The position numbers and the translations under genes were made by a program. Source: Alopecurus myosuroides (lineage: Eukaryota; Streptophyta; Magnoliopsida; Poales; Poaceae). From it: DNA of 64,000 bases. The notes under the pieces are model-generated. The model searched no databases, was not told where the DNA came from, and worked only from the letters and a program-made list of their open reading frames with translations. This document shows positions 11,237 through 22,756 of this stretch, piece by piece; position 1 is the stretch's first letter, and every line of letters starts with the position of its first letter. The stretch spans positions 35,095,860-35,159,859 of the forward strand of contig CM054061.1 of the NCBI GenBank assembly GCA_028641055.1, in the 5' to 3' direction.

Positions 11237-12618
11237 CTAAGTATAGAAGGGACGTAACTGCTGGATACTCCAGGGCCTCTTTGTCTCTCCTAGTTCAACA
11301 TCTATCTTTCTCTTTCTTTTGCGATTCAGCTTTTTGGGATGGTTTTCAGTATCTCGAATATCTATAAGATAGTATGATCCATTTTTCATAGCTTTGCTGA
11401 TGACGAATGGTCCTTCATATACTGGGGCCAGTTTGTGCTTTCTTTGTTGTACCAATCTTAGCACTAGCTCACCTTGTTTAAAAGAACGATGCCTGATTTT
11501 CCGACTATGGTAACGTCGTAAACCTTGCTGATAAATGGCGGATCTTTGAAGCACAAGCTCTCGTTCCTCTTCTAAGAGATCGACGGCATCCTGTCGTGCG
11601 TTTTCGGCATCCGGGTCATCGAAATCCTGCACTCTTGGGCTATAATGGATCATGTCCGTTGGAAGGATTGCTTCGGCACCATAAACTAGGAAAAACGGGG
11701 TTTGCCTAGTTGACCTATTTGGTGTTGTTCGAATACTCTAAAGCACGGAAGGTAGCTCTTCTACCCATGGTCCAGCTGCTCTATGAAGAGGAGATTCAAG
11801 TCTTGGGTGTATTCCTTGTAAGATTGAGCTATTCATTATTTCAACATGTCCATTGGATTGCGGGTGTGCCACATATGCGAGATCTAGGTGAATTCCCGTT
11901 TGTCGGCAATATTTTGCCAACTCTACAATGGAGAAATTTGTCCCGTTGTCGGTTATTATGCTGGGTGGAACGCCGTATCTCATGACTACGTCAATGATGA
12001 AATTTCTGGCAGTTACATCGTCAAGCTTTTTGATGGGTTTAGCCTCCACCCACTTGGTATATTTATCCACAGCTACAAGTAGATGTGTAAGTCCGCCTCT
12101 TGCAGTTTTGAATGGTCTCATCATATCTAGCCCCCAGACCGCAAAACGGCCATGTAATGGGGATAGTTTTGAGTGCTTGGGCTGGCATATTTGTTTGCTT
12201 GGCGTAATATTGACACCCTGCACATGTTTTATACTATGTGCTCAGCATCTGTCTTGGCTGTTAGCCAGAAAAACCCTGCACGGAATGCTTTTTTGACTAT
12301 GTTTTTTGATTGAGCATGATGTCCGCAATCTCCAGCATGGATTTCTTGCAGGATTTCTCGTCCTACTTCTTGCGAAATACATCACAGAAAAATTCCGGTA
12401 GTACTGCGTTTATACATGCAATTGTTCATAACCGTGTATCCTTTGCATCGACGCTGAATCTGTCTCTGCAAGACTTCGTCTGCTCCATCCGGGTACTTCT
12501 GATCAACTAAGAAGCTTAAATATGGAATTGTCCAATCCGGGTTAACGAGCATGACTTCAATTGACTCGGAAGCCAGAGGGTAATCAACATCTCCGCCTTT
12601 TATCGATGGATCATACAA
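11237..12618 (-). pseudogene. Gypsy integrase (zinc-finger region, core and C-terminal part), broken
   Basis: Three disjoint frames on the minus strand: 12618-12382 (N-terminal region, with LQRQIQRRCKGYTVMNNCMY), 12223-11738 (core; GLDMMRPF, then IITDNGTNF, then HVEIMNSSILQGI supply the D,D,E catalytic residues) and 11653-11237 (VYEGPFVISKAMKNGSYYLI to RPWSIQQLRPFYT, then stop). The pieces join only through frame changes near 12300 and 11700. The role in a functional element would be cDNA insertion. Confidence 0.8.
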
Positions 12619-12621
12619 ATG

Positions 12622-13233
12622 TTAGACGAACACACCTGGTGGCAGGATTTTTACCCTTTTTGATCCCATGCGGGCTAATGCATCCGCGTTCCAGTTTTCC
12701 TCCCTTTTTACATGAATTACTTCAAATCCAAAGAAACAGATTGCAAACTCGTCCACCGTTCTCCGATATTCGGCCATGATGGGGCTTTTGGCATCCCAAG
12801 TTTGGTTGAGCTGGTGCTGTACCAAATCTGAGTCGCCATAGCATAAGATGCGTTTGACACCTATTTCCTTTGCGATATGCAAGCCGTGAAGCAGAGCTTC
12901 GTATTCTGCCACGTTATTACTAGCGTTGATGTGTATTTGTAATACATACTCCATTGTATCTCTTTTAGGGGATTTTAGGACTACACCAGCTCCAGCGCCC
13001 TCCTTCATCTTGGATCTGTCAAAGTGCATGATCCAGTACTCGGACTCCGGTATCGGTGTTTTTTCCATTGCTTCCGTCCAGTCAGCGACAAAATCTGCCA
13101 GAACCTGGGATTTTATTGCCGTCCTAGGCTGGTACTTAATGTCGAATGCTGCTAGCTCGATGCCCCATGTGGCTACTCGGCCAATTGCCTCCGCATTGTT
13201 TATTATATCCCCTAGTGGTGCTTTACATACCAC
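12622..13233 (-). pseudogene. Gypsy RNase H domain
   Basis: 203-residue frame in two parts: a linker resembling the end of the RT-connection region (IGRVATWGIELAAFDIKY) and an RNase H fold with catalytic-type residues in MHFDRSKMKEGAGAGVVL (D), NNVAEYEALLHGL (E), CYGDSDLVQHQL (D) and WNADALARMG (D). The usual DGS is DRS here. The frame is separated from RT by disrupted sequence at 13234-13405. Confidence 0.8.
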
Positions 13234-13405
13234 TGTTATGGAATGTCCTTGGAAGTAATGGCGAAGTTTTCTAGATGCGAAAAATACGCCTTATGCCAGT
13301 TTTTTATAGTGTGGGTACCTTTGTTTGGACTCGGAGAAGACTTCACTTACGTAATATACTGGTATACTTTGTTCGTCTTTCTTCCTTTCCACAACTATCA
13401 CTGCA

Positions 13406-14124
13406 CTAATAACCCGATTTGTAGATGTGAGGTACAATAGCATAGGTTCTTCGTCTTTTGGGGTGCCAAAATCGGAGCTTCATCAAAGTTTCTTTCAACT
13501 GGGTTAATGCTGCATCTGCCTCTTCTGTCCACTCGAATTTGTCGGATTTTTTCAACAACTTGTATAGTGGCAGGGCTTTGTCCCCCAGCCGGCTAATAAA
13601 CCTGCTAATGGCTGCAGCGGAACCCGTCATTCTTTGTACATCTTTTACGCACGTAGGCTGGGAGATGTTCAAGATTGCTTTGATCTTTTCTGGGTTTACT
13701 TCTATTCCTCTGTGAGAAACGATGAAACCTAGAAGTTTTCCTGAGGGAACCCTGAATACGCACATTAATGGATTTAACTTCATTTTATAAGTGTGCAAAT
13801 TTTCGAAGGTTTCTCGCAAATCTTCAAGGAGCGTGTCTTTTTCCTTGGAGACGACAGCAATGTCGTCCACGTAAACGTGGACATTTTTTCCAGTCTGACT
13901 ATGCCAACATCGTTGCATGCAACGCTGGTAAGTTGCACCAGCGTTCTTCAGGCCAAATGGCATGGTTATGTAATAGTACGTCCCATATGGGGTTATGAAG
14001 GAGTTTTGATTTGATCTTCTTTCTTCATGCGTATTTGATGATACCCGGAATATGCATCCAAAAAGCATAAAACCTCAGAGGCTACAGTGGCATCTATTAT
14101 TTGATCGATTCACGGTAACGCAAA
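13406..14124 (-). pseudogene. Gypsy reverse transcriptase, C-terminal part (palm and thumb)
   Basis: Contains FLDAYSGYHQIRMKK (first catalytic Asp), MPFGLKNAGATYQRCM and VYVDDIAV (the YVDD catalytic pair), then the LGFIVSHRGIEVNPEKI block and the start of the RT-RNase H connection. A one-base deletion near 14010 shifts the frame between the first Asp block and the rest, and there is a TGA in place of an Arg codon just inside the CACTA-2 junction. The N-terminal part of the same domain is at 16805-17074, beyond CACTA-2. Confidence 0.85.
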
Positions 14125-14500
14125 CACTGAGAAAATAGGCCTATAGTCCCGGTTCGCAAAGGCCATTAATCCCGGCCGCGCAACCGGGACTAAATAGGCG
14201 CGACTAAAGGCCCCCCCCCTCTTTAGTCGCCCCTCTTACGAACCGTGGCTAAAGGCCCGTCCACGTGGGCGGGTGGCATGCGCCGGGGGCGGAGGACCTT
14301 TAGTCCCGGTTGGCCACACGAACCGGGACTACATGCTATTTCGTTATTTCTTTAATTCATGTGGGTTTCAAATTATTTTTCACTACTTTTTCACTCCCTT
14401 TTTTCACTCCCTTTTTTTCACTCCCTTTTTTTCTTCAGAATTTTTATTATTTGCTTAGTGTCTAACTACAATAATCTCTAGTGAAATTTCTTACTCGTGG

Positions 14501-14590
14501 TCAAGCTTCCCGCTCGGTCACCCATCCTCCCACTACTCTAGCACTAGCACGCTTAACTTCCGAGTTCTATCCCGTCCCGCATCCAAGTGT
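14501..14590 (-). repeat. 5S rRNA-derived segment inside CACTA-2
   Basis: On the minus strand it contains AACTCGGAAGTTAAGCGTGC and GGATGGGTGACC with spacing like the 3' two thirds of plant 5S rRNA, including the internal control region. It diverges from 5S at many positions (for example GCTAGTGCTAGAGTAGTGGG in the middle), so it is a relic, not a functional gene. The match is from my recollection of the plant 5S consensus. Confidence 0.7.
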
Positions 14591-14767
14591 TTCGCACGCA
14601 TGTATGTGATACTAGTATCATATCAGTCCTATTAACATGTTGGTCGATGCCACATTTCTTTATTGTCCGAATTTCAAATAAATCTTTTAATAAACAAAAG
14701 TAATGATGTAATTAATAATTTTGAATAAATAAATAAACATTAACTTTTTAATTTGTATTATTTCTAA

Positions 14768-14985
14768 AAAATATTCAGAAAAATAAAACTAATTCATTTT
14801 AAAATCTTAAAAATACTATTAATATATCAAAATATTCAGAAAAATAAAACTAATTCATTTTTAAATCTTCAAAATACAAATAATATATCAAAATATTCAG
14901 AAAAACAAAACTAATACATTTTAAAATCTTAAAAATACAAATAATATATCAAAAAATTCAGGAAAATAAAACTAATTCATTTTCC
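14768..14985. repeat. AT-rich tandem repeat, about 4 x 62 bp
   Basis: Four units each containing TTCAGAAAAATAAAACTAAT (or a close variant) followed by TTTTAAAATCTTAAAAATAC. It lies in the non-coding half of CACTA-2. The surrounding 14591-15675 is otherwise AT-rich and gene-free, with a small ATATCCATTACATA array at 15585-15640 and a duplicated TTTTCTTGATGTGTTTTTG at about 15475-15515. Confidence 0.8.
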
Positions 14986-15675
14986 CCTTTCCTAAATGCA
15001 AAATAAAATCTAATAAAATTCATAAACCAAACCATATGAAATCTAAACCATATAAAATTTGCAGATCCAAGTTTCGACTATTATTTTGGACACAAGAACT
15101 GTTTTGGCAATGACTATCTATGAGAATGGTTTGAACTTAACTTTTAAAATACATAACCAAAATGGACAAGCTAAAATGTTCTGGATAGATATTGAAAAGA
15201 TCTATCCATAACACTTAGCCTCACATCAAGGTCAACAACCAAATGAAAATACCATCCGTTTTAATAAAAGTCCAGTAGACTCTTCTATTATTTTTAGAAT
15301 GAGTTCAAAAATGTATTTTGAAGTAAATCCAACTGGATGAGTTTGGTATTGACTAGATCTATGTTTTCCTGCCTTAGGTTAATTTTTGGACCTCTAGATT
15401 TATTTTTGGTGAACAGATATAGAAACAATAGTTTTTGGGGAACAAATATATAGAAACGGTAGTTTTTCTGTTTTGTTTTCTTGATGTGTTTTTGTTTGTT
15501 TTCTTGATGTGTTTTTGTTTGTTTGTTTTGAAATGTGTGTTTGACATAATATAGAAATAATATAGCTAGGAATTAATATAGTAATAATATCCATTACATA
15601 ATAATATATCCATTACATACTAATATATCCATTACATGCATATATCGAACGCAAGATGCGGTACACAAACAACAT

Positions 15676-16405
15676 CTACTCGAGCTCCGTCCAGTAGATG
15701 CGGAACAACTCGTAGGCAACATATGCATCTATGGCTGCATAGTTGAGGTTGATCCGGTCCAGTGGGTTATTCCCCCAATACATGTGATTCTTGGAGGGAA
15801 ACGAGACTTCATGGTTTTGTAGTCGGCGTGGATGAAGGCAGTTGCCATCGGAGCCATCCCGGTCTTGTGACCGTACAACTCATCAAAATGGATAAGGTCC
15901 TGAAGATCAATGTAGTGATCTTCAGGTATCACAATACCCAAGCGCATCAACTTCTGCCGGTCTTGAGTGATGTCAACGCTGCAGAAGTCGTAACCCTTGT
16001 TGGCAAGAAAATCAACAAGTTCTGGAGAATGCTTTGAATTACTGCAATAACAAAAATAGAACACGTGTTAGATATGTTGCAACACATGTATTCTTCCAAT
16101 GCAACAAACAAATCGGAAATGCAACACTATCCTACAAGAGAGATTGTACGTGTGCGTTACCTTGCCCATTGGAAGACCAAAACGATCTCCTTGAAGGCAA
16201 TCTGGATGACGGCAACATCCCGTTGATTCACCGTATACTCTAGATCAAGCCCGAAGAACTTATGTTGTTCATCGGCTTCTTCATAGAGATTGCTCAAATG
16301 CTTAAGAGCATCGGGGAGCCTCCCGCACATATTGGTGTAGGACACGTCGAGACTCTTGCCGCTTGGTGTGGCCACACTGAGAAGGTTCCAAACTTGAGAA
16401 CCCAT
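15676..16405 (-). pseudogene. DEDDy 3'-5' exonuclease (WRN/RNase D-like) carried by CACTA-2
   Basis: Two exons, minus strand: 16405-16161 and 16041-15676, joined by a GT-AG intron. Start chosen at MGSQVWNLLS. Exo I motif FGLDLEYT supplies D and E; exo II lies in FCSVDITQDRQKL; exo III is YAAIDAYVAYEL, the tyrosine-type signature. All four presumed metal-binding acids are present. A one-base frame change near 15790-15800 separates exo II from exo III, so this copy is a probable pseudogene. The domain belongs to the family that trims 3' ends of nucleic acids. It is likely a captured host gene fragment; a role in transposition is not shown. Confidence 0.7.
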
Positions 16406-16804
16406 GGGTGCTTGGTGGAGGAAGAAGAGAGGAAGAAGAGAAGAGAGAGGAAGAAGAGAAGAGAGAAGAAGAAACAGAGACTCTTGGGTGCGCACTGTAG
16501 CGATGGCCTTCTGCCTCTCGCTCGCGAAATAAAACCGTCACGCGGGAGGCGAGCGGTTTGTATCTTTAGTCGCGGGTGGCCAGGCCAACCGGGACTAAAG
16601 ACAGGGAGGCCAGCAGACTGGATCATTAGTCGCGGGTGGTCGGGCCAACCGGAATTAAATCCCTCCACGCGCTTCCCAACCCGCGAAGAATGACCTTCAG
16701 TCGCGGGTCTCCTCCTGGACCGGGACTAAAACCACTTTAGTCACGGTGCGCAAAGTTTGGGGACTGATGGGGGCGTATGGAAGACCTTTTTTCTGCCAGT
16801 GAAA

Positions 16805-17074
16805 CCTATCTTTTGGACACAGTTTGTTCAAGCCGGTGTAATCTATAGACATCCTAAGGGTAGTACTCTCTTTCTTCGGGACTAATACTGGATTTGCAGA
16901 CCATTCAGTATGTATAACTTCCCGGATAAAATCTGCTGCCAAAAGTCGGATAATCTCCTTGCCAATAGCCTTCCGTCTTCTTCCGTCAAATCGAGGGAGA
17001 CCTTGTTTGACGGGTTTAGATCCTGGAATCACCTTGAGTTGATGCTCAGCAAGTTCCCTGGGTACGCCTGGCAT
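16805..17074 (-). pseudogene. Gypsy reverse transcriptase, N-terminal part
   Basis: Reads PVKQGLPRFDGRRRKAIGKE, then LLAADFIREVIHTEWSANPV and LRMSIDYTGLNKLCPKD, the fingers region of Ty3/Gypsy RT. The frame runs into CACTA-2 at 16801. The remainder of the domain is at 13406-14124. Confidence 0.85.
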
Positions 17075-17379
17075 GTCCGCTGGACACCAAGCGAAAATAT
17101 CCCAGTTCTCACGAAGGAACTTGATGAGCTCGCTTTCCTATTTGTCGGTCATCCCAGTTCCTACTACGACAAACTTTGTCGGATCTTTAGGATCTAGGAT
17201 TACCTGTCTTGTGTTCTCGGAAGCTTTGAAGCTAGCTGTTGGCTTCCGGATTTCTTTTCCTGCCGGCATTTCTGTCGGCGATACCTCATTGGCCAGCTCT
17301 TTCAACTCTTCTTTGCTATGACTTTCTTAGCGCAAAGGGCGTTTTCTTTTTCCAGCTCGTTTGCCAACTTGAAATCTCC

Positions 17380-17838
17380 TCATATGGTGATTACTCCTCC
17401 TTTGGGCCCTGGCATCTCCAGCTTGTTGTAAATATAACATGATCTTGCCAGTAATTTGGCGAAAGTTGGACGTCCGAGTATCGCGTGATACACGCTTTCG
17501 AACGGCACCACTTCGAAGGATACTTTTTTCTGACGGAAGTGATCTTTTTCTCCTAAAGTGACATCTAGGGAAATTTCTACTAGGGACCGTGCTTGTCTGC
17601 CAGGGATGATGCCGTGAAAACGTATGTTAATGTGATTTAGCTGGGTCTCGGAAATTTTCAGATGCTTCAGTGTATCCGGGTATATTATGTTAATGCTGGA
17701 TCCTCCATCGATCAGCACTCTTTTTAGCCTAGTGTTCTGGACAATAGGGCTTATGACAAGAGCTTGCGTGCCGGGTTCAGGGATGTCTCCGGGATGATCA
17801 GACTGATCCCAGGTGATTGGTGTATTTGAGTACTTCAA
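17380..17838 (-). pseudogene. Gypsy aspartic protease region
   Basis: 152-residue frame with VLIDGGSSINIIYPDTLKHL, where DGGSS replaces the usual D(S/T)G active site in this lineage, then FHGIIPGRQARSLVEISLDV and VVPFESVYHAILGRPTFAKL. It would cleave the Gag-Pol polyprotein in virus-like particles. The sequence between 17075 and 17379 links it to RT but contains frame changes. Confidence 0.8.
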
Positions 17839-17871
17839 GAATTTCGGGGTTGCCGGAACAACCGCGTTTAT

Positions 17872-20285
17872 TTATCGAACAATAGGGCTTTTGCTTGGAA
17901 AACTTCCTCTTGGGATTCTTCCCTTTGTTTCGGATCCTGCACTGCCTTTCATATGCTTGTTCAGCCGCCATTGTGCGTTGGTGTGGGTAGGTTTCCCAAA
18001 TTGCGAGTGGTGGACGCAGTTTTCCGACTTTATCTTTTCCCACTCTTCCTTGGTGTAATTAATCGGTTCTGTACTGCGTCCTTTCCACCTGTTCCCATTT
18101 TCTCTTCCAAAGGCTATGTTCACCTCTTTGGGCTTTTGTGTTGCATCTGGAGTTCCTTTTTTCTCAGGGCGAGGGTTCTTTTTGGCTTGTATCAGTGTAT
18201 CGATATTGCCTCCTCTTGCTCTGATGTCGTCCTCGGCTGCTGTGTGAGCATAGATCCGAGATCTTTGTGCTTCTTGGAACCGATCATGAACGGTACAAGT
18301 CCGGGTTTTAGGCCATTGACGAAAGCATGCATTGCTTGAACGTCAGTTACTCTAGAGCAACTATTCTTCATTGCCGTCCATCTTGAGATGAAATCCACGT
18401 ATGGTTCGTCCTCAAATTGATTGCAACAGTTTAGCTGGTTGATGCTATTCGGGCGCTTATAGATTCCCCGGAAATGCTGAGTAAATAGTCGAGCCATGTC
18501 ATCCCATCTATCGACAGTTCTGGAGGGTAATCCATTGATCCAGTCTCTGGCTCCATCCAGTAACATTAGGGGGAGAAACTTTATAGCTTCAAGTCTGTCC
18601 CGTTGTTAATCTGGACGGCTGTGTAATAGTCTGAAAGCTAGGTATCCGGGTTTGTGCTACCGGTATATTTTTGGTACGTTGGACCAACTTTGGCAAAGCC
18701 AGAATGCAGAGTTATCCTTCGGATCCTCTCTGTGAAGCACTTAGGTCCAAAGTATAAATCTTCTCTTTCCGCTCTATCCATGTGTGCGGAGTATCTGCCG
18801 GCTGAATGGATAGAAGGGGATCTGCTCCTTTCTTTTCCATTGTGGCACGAACGCGCTTTTCTAGGATCTTCTCTATTTCTTCCGAGATCATGCCCTTTGG
18901 GATAAGGTGGAGTTCTACTCCCGTGTCTTTCCTTATTCCTGGGGGGTGTCCGGGATCGCTCACGCCTGTGAGTTATATCTTGTCTTCCAGTTTTTTCAGT
19001 TGGGCGTCTCGGAGGCGGCATTGCTTTTTCCGTCATTTCGGTTCTTTTCTTCCCGACCAGGAGGATTAACTCCATCTTTCGGGAGATTGGATCCGGTTCT
19101 AGACGCTTCATCCTTATTGTCGGGATTTTTCTTGTCTTTTCTCGGATCTGATTTCTTCTCTTTTGAATTGTTTATATCTCCAGGTTCTTCCGGTCCGGGT
19201 GCTCCAGCGGCGCATGTAGCTGTTTTGCATAGGGTGGAGTCGTCGTGCAACTTCCCTGATCGCTGCTGCCCCCGCTGTTGTTGTTGCATTGCTTTTCCTA
19301 GGAAAGCATACACCCCTTGAAGTTTTTCACCGTTGGCGTACATATCGTTGTTGAGGATGGCGAACGCTGCTTCCTCGTTTTCTGCTGCGGTTTTGTATAT
19401 TGGTTCGCCTCTGGCATCTTTGCCGTTTACCTGCTTTTGCCAAGATGGGTTGTGAAACCGTTCCTTTGGTGGTAGTACTTCCGGCCTTACGATTCCAGGT
19501 AACCTTGTAGGTTTAATGCCAGATCTATTCTTTATCTCGTATTCCTCAATTTCTTCCTTCATGAGCTTGATGTCATCCTGGGTTTTTTGGAGGTATTCTC
19601 GAGTTCTGAATAGATGTTGCTGCTGCCTCTGGAGAGCTTGTCTCCTGGCTTCTAGGACTTCAGGGGGTTCGTGAAGTCCCACTGGTGTTTGGAGTAACTC
19701 CTGTTCTTCTTGTTCTGTCATTGGCGGAACAAGGATTTCTTTTGTTTTCTTCTCCGCAGGCTTTATTCCGCTTGCATCTCCTATTTCCGGGTTTTCATTG
19801 GCTGGATCGGCCGATTTCTTCTTCCGAAGTTTATACTGGAGCTTTTTAGCGGCTTTGTGCTTCTTCTTGGAAGAGGGAGGTTTTTTGTTTGGTTCTTCCT
19901 CTGTCAGTTCTTTGACATCAGGGTATCTTGGAGAAGTTTCTCCGTCTTCTCTCTCTTCCTCTGGCGGAGGAGTTAAAGGGCTTTCCTGGCTGTCGGCATA
20001 CGTGTTTTCAGCGGGTTTTGCTATCAGTACTTCATGGAATCCCTCCTGAAGAGATTTAACCTTTCTTTCGAAAGCGTCCTCATCTTCGTCTTCGGAATCA
20101 AAGTTGTCTGATCCGGTTTCTGATTCCAATCTCGCCTCAATGGCGGCTAACACGGAATCAGCTTCCGAGTTCGTCGTCGTGTTGACGGATGTCGGATCTT
20201 CCACCTCAGTTGTGGGTTTGTTGTTTTCTGCCTCTTGCACGGGATTACCTTCATCCGGGTTTTCGGCGATCTCGGATTGCACCAT
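17872..20285 (-). pseudogene. Gypsy gag region, several frameshifts
   Basis: The longest frame begins MVQSEIAENPDEGNPVQEAE at 20285 and runs 429 residues, mostly charged and coiled-coil-like (ALQRQQQHLFRTREYLQKTQ). Later frames at 18963-18712, 19111-18638, 18566-18192 and 18123-17872 continue it. 18566-18192 is the capsid-like retrotrans_gag block (LLDGARDWINGLPSRTVDRW, then YVDFISRWTAMKNSCSRV). At least three frame changes are needed to connect the parts. The nucleocapsid region (18043-17872) is basic, but a CCHC knuckle is not clear. Confidence 0.7.
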
Positions 20286-20604
20286 ACCGACAAAGTGTGA
20301 TTCAGTTGTATGTCAGCAATCTGAGCAAAACCCGGCATCATAGTCATCTTCGACTGGGTATAGGGAGCGTGGGATAAATCTACTTCCACCGCAAAACCCA
20401 ATGGCCTCTGCAGTTAACCCGATAAAGATATTTGCAGATCCAATCGGTAATACGCAGGCACTTACCAGATGATTTTGCGCCGGCATGTATGATCCATTGT
20501 CGAGGAATCGTCCAACGTCGTTGTCGAATTTCAAGCTTCCGACAGTTATGGAACTGCCGATTCCGCCGAGTATCCCCGATCGAAACTTAACGCTGACGTC
20601 GCCA

Positions 20605-20622
20605 GCCCCACGGTGGGCGCCA
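20605..20622 (-). other. Primer-binding site of the Gypsy element
   Basis: On the minus strand reads TGGCGCCCACCGTGGGGC, two bases inside the LTR end, the position and TGGCGCC start typical of many plant Gypsy elements. The stretch 20286-20604 between it and gag is leader with no supported gene. Confidence 0.75.
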
Positions 20623-20624
20623 AC

Positions 20625-21167
20625 TGTCGAGACATCGTAGTAGAATTCATAGACGGGGGTGCCATGAGACTACTGATAGAGATGTGGGGGGACGTGATTG
20701 TACGAAGGACAATGACACAGGGTTTTTACCCAGGTTCGGTACGACGCAGTAATGCGACGTTCCTACTCCTGCAATCTCACTATTCAGGACTAAAGCCTGG
20801 GAATACAGAGTACAATGTGAGGTTCTATTAGCTGCTCGTCAAGGATCAACCTCTCGGCGAGTTACCCTTTAGCTTCTTGTCTATCTATCATATCTCCCGT
20901 CCGGCTTTATATAATAGCCGGATTAGGGCATATAGAGTGGGAAAGCTAGAAGACTACGGTAACTATTAACTTGGAAAGTAAGGAATCCGCCTTCTACTCC
21001 AAGCCAGATCACGTGGGCCGTGATTCGGGTTCTTCTATAATCCGGCTTCTGTGCGTCAGCTTACTGGTCCGCCCAATGGACCGTAGCCCACTACCATTTG
21101 GGCCACCCTGGTAATCCGGCACTTTGGACTGTCATCTGATATACCCCTGTTCGGTATATATCTGACA
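20625..21167 (-). repeat. LTR of the Gypsy element (5' LTR relative to its minus-strand genes)
   Basis: On the minus strand it starts TGTCAGATATATACCG and ends GTCTCGACA, 543 bp, with TG...CA ends. A TATA-like TATTATATAAAG lies near 20908-20920 on the minus strand. The partner LTR is absent from the window, so neither age nor target duplication can be measured. Confidence 0.75.
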
Positions 21168-21883
21168 ATTGTCCTTGTGAAATTACTCCCACTACGACCA
21201 ATCTAAGCTGTAGCGGTGAATTATGGTGGGATAAAGTCAGCTAGCTCGCTCCGGCTCCGTCCTCCGGCAAGCTCGCCATGCTTATTCCCGCCCGTTGGCC
21301 GCTGAGCTCCGCCACCAACAACATGCACATACACGTACTCTCGCAAGACCATCGCCTTTTTTGCAGGAATTTAGGATCTTGTTTAAATTTCTTGACCTTT
21401 GGGGGTCCTTATTATAAAATGTATTTCCAGCGCTAGTTAATGAAATTACTGGGCCTTGCGATCGGAAACGTCCCCGTTCCAAAAAAAAAGTACCACACGT
21501 TGAGCGCGCTGGCCCGCTGCACCTGATGCTCGTGAAGTCGACACGCAGAGGGGTTTCTCCATCGTTCCTTCCACTCGCCGCTCGTATTTTAGCCATCACC
21601 GACCAGGCTCTCTCCCTATTTATAGGGGTTCCACTACCACTACACGTCTACACGGGTCCAGACGAGCCCACGTAGTGTTTCAGATACGCACACGCCAGAG
21701 ACGAATCCGGTCGTTGCTTTGCTAGATCTCACGCCGGGGATGAGTCACACGCGAAGTCGGAACCCTAATCGCAAGAGGCGGTTAGGTCAGAAAAAACCCT
21801 ACCTGAACTCCGCGGCGCGGTTTCCTTCTTGTTGTACGCATCAGGTTCCCATCCTTTCACAAGGTACGCATCAGGTTCCCATT
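21168..21883. other. Unique-looking DNA with promoter-like elements, interrupted by hAT-1
   Basis: No confirmed gene. A TATA-like CTATTTATAGG lies near 21617 and an ATG at 21740 opens MSHTRSRNPNRKRRL, a short basic frame that runs into the hAT-1 insertion; I do not recognise it. A direct duplication of GTACGCATCAGGTTCCCAT (about 21835 and 21865) lies just before the hAT-1 insertion site. Confidence 0.4.
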
Positions 21884-22756
21884 CAGGGCCAGTCCATAGG
21901 CCGCGCAAAAGGGGCGACCGCCCTGGGCCCAAAGAGGGGGAGGGCCTCAAATACCAAAGTACATTGTAACTATTATACTATCATCTATCAATCATGTTTT
22001 TGTTATTAAGTATTAAAAAACATTAGTAGATTCTTATTTGAGAGACTAAGAGAAGAAATTCTTTGGACCATGTACATAGAGCATATTGGTGAGCGTATAT
22101 GATAACTGAATTCTGTGTGTGCAAAATTAGTAGAAGTCATAACATTTAATGTTTATCGATGATTACAATAAAATATGCTATTTTAGCAAAAACAATATGG
22201 ATCATCCACATCTTATAAACTTATTATCTAATCCACTTTAACTTGTAACACACACAAAAAATGATTACACCAATTTTTCAATCTATACTCCAGAAGTTTC
22301 TATATATTTGTTTACATAACCATACACTATGAACCTATATGAAGATATTTGTTAGGGTGTATGATTTTTTACTTTGTACCCATATATATAATAATATTCA
22401 AAGTAGATAAGAACATTCAAAAAAATATACATATATAATTCATCGATTGTAAAAATGATAACGTGTCATGTGTTTTCCCTTATTTTTTCATATTTAAGAT
22501 GTATTGTTAACAAAACACTTCACAAATAAAAAAAAACGTGCACCTCAAATATATTTGGTACGCATTACAACCATGTAACAATAAAAATATTGAAAAAATA
22601 TTATTATATTATTAGTACTACAAATCAACTTGTATGAAACATATGTTTGTTAAAAATTACAATATTATAAGAAAAACTGACAAAGTATAAAATTTTAGTA
22701 CAATTGTATTTCTAAATAACTCGCCCCGGGTCCAAATTTTAGTTGGAATGGGCCTG
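21884..22756. mobile_element. Non-autonomous hAT element, copy 1
   Basis: Starts CAGGGCCAGTCC and ends GGAATGGGCCTG (imperfect inverted ends). Flanked by TTCCCATT (21876-21883) and TTCCCATC (22757-22764), an 8-bp target duplication with one mismatch, as expected for hAT. The inside is AT-rich and non-coding, 873 bp, and homologous to 23771-24773. Confidence 0.85.

Larger units (their letters stand above)
14125..16801 (-). mobile_element. CACTA-2 DNA transposon inserted in Gypsy RT (TSD AAA)
   Basis: Ends: CACTGAGAAAATAGG at 14125 and, on the minus strand, CACTGGCAGAAAAAAGG ending at 16801. Flanking AAA at 14122-14124 and 16802-16804 is the 3-bp target duplication. Removing one AAA plus the element rejoins the RT frame in phase. 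Subterminal AGTCCCGGTT / AACCGGGACT motifs occur at 14145-14330 and 16563-16740. It carries an exonuclease pseudogene and a 5S-like segment but no TNP2, so it is non-autonomous (2677 bp). Confidence 0.85.
7563..21167 (-). mobile_element. Ty3/Gypsy LTR retrotransposon, Tat-like, degenerate and nested
   Basis: Minus-strand order from high to low coordinates: LTR, PBS, gag, protease, RT, RNase H, integrase, then an unrelated plus-strand gene. Pol order with RNase H before integrase is Ty3/Gypsy, and an extra antisense gene after integrase is a trait of the Tat lineage. CACTA-2 (14125-16801) is inserted in RT. CACTA-1 abuts at 7562 and probably inserted here too. The second LTR is not in the window. 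Several frameshifts and stops make it non-functional. Confidence 0.8.

Noticed and set aside
14501..14590. Functional 5S rRNA gene
   Set aside because: Only the 3' two thirds is recognisable, with many substitutions.
14768..14985. CRISPR-like array
   Set aside because: Contiguous AT-rich tandem repeat without unique spacers in a plant transposon.
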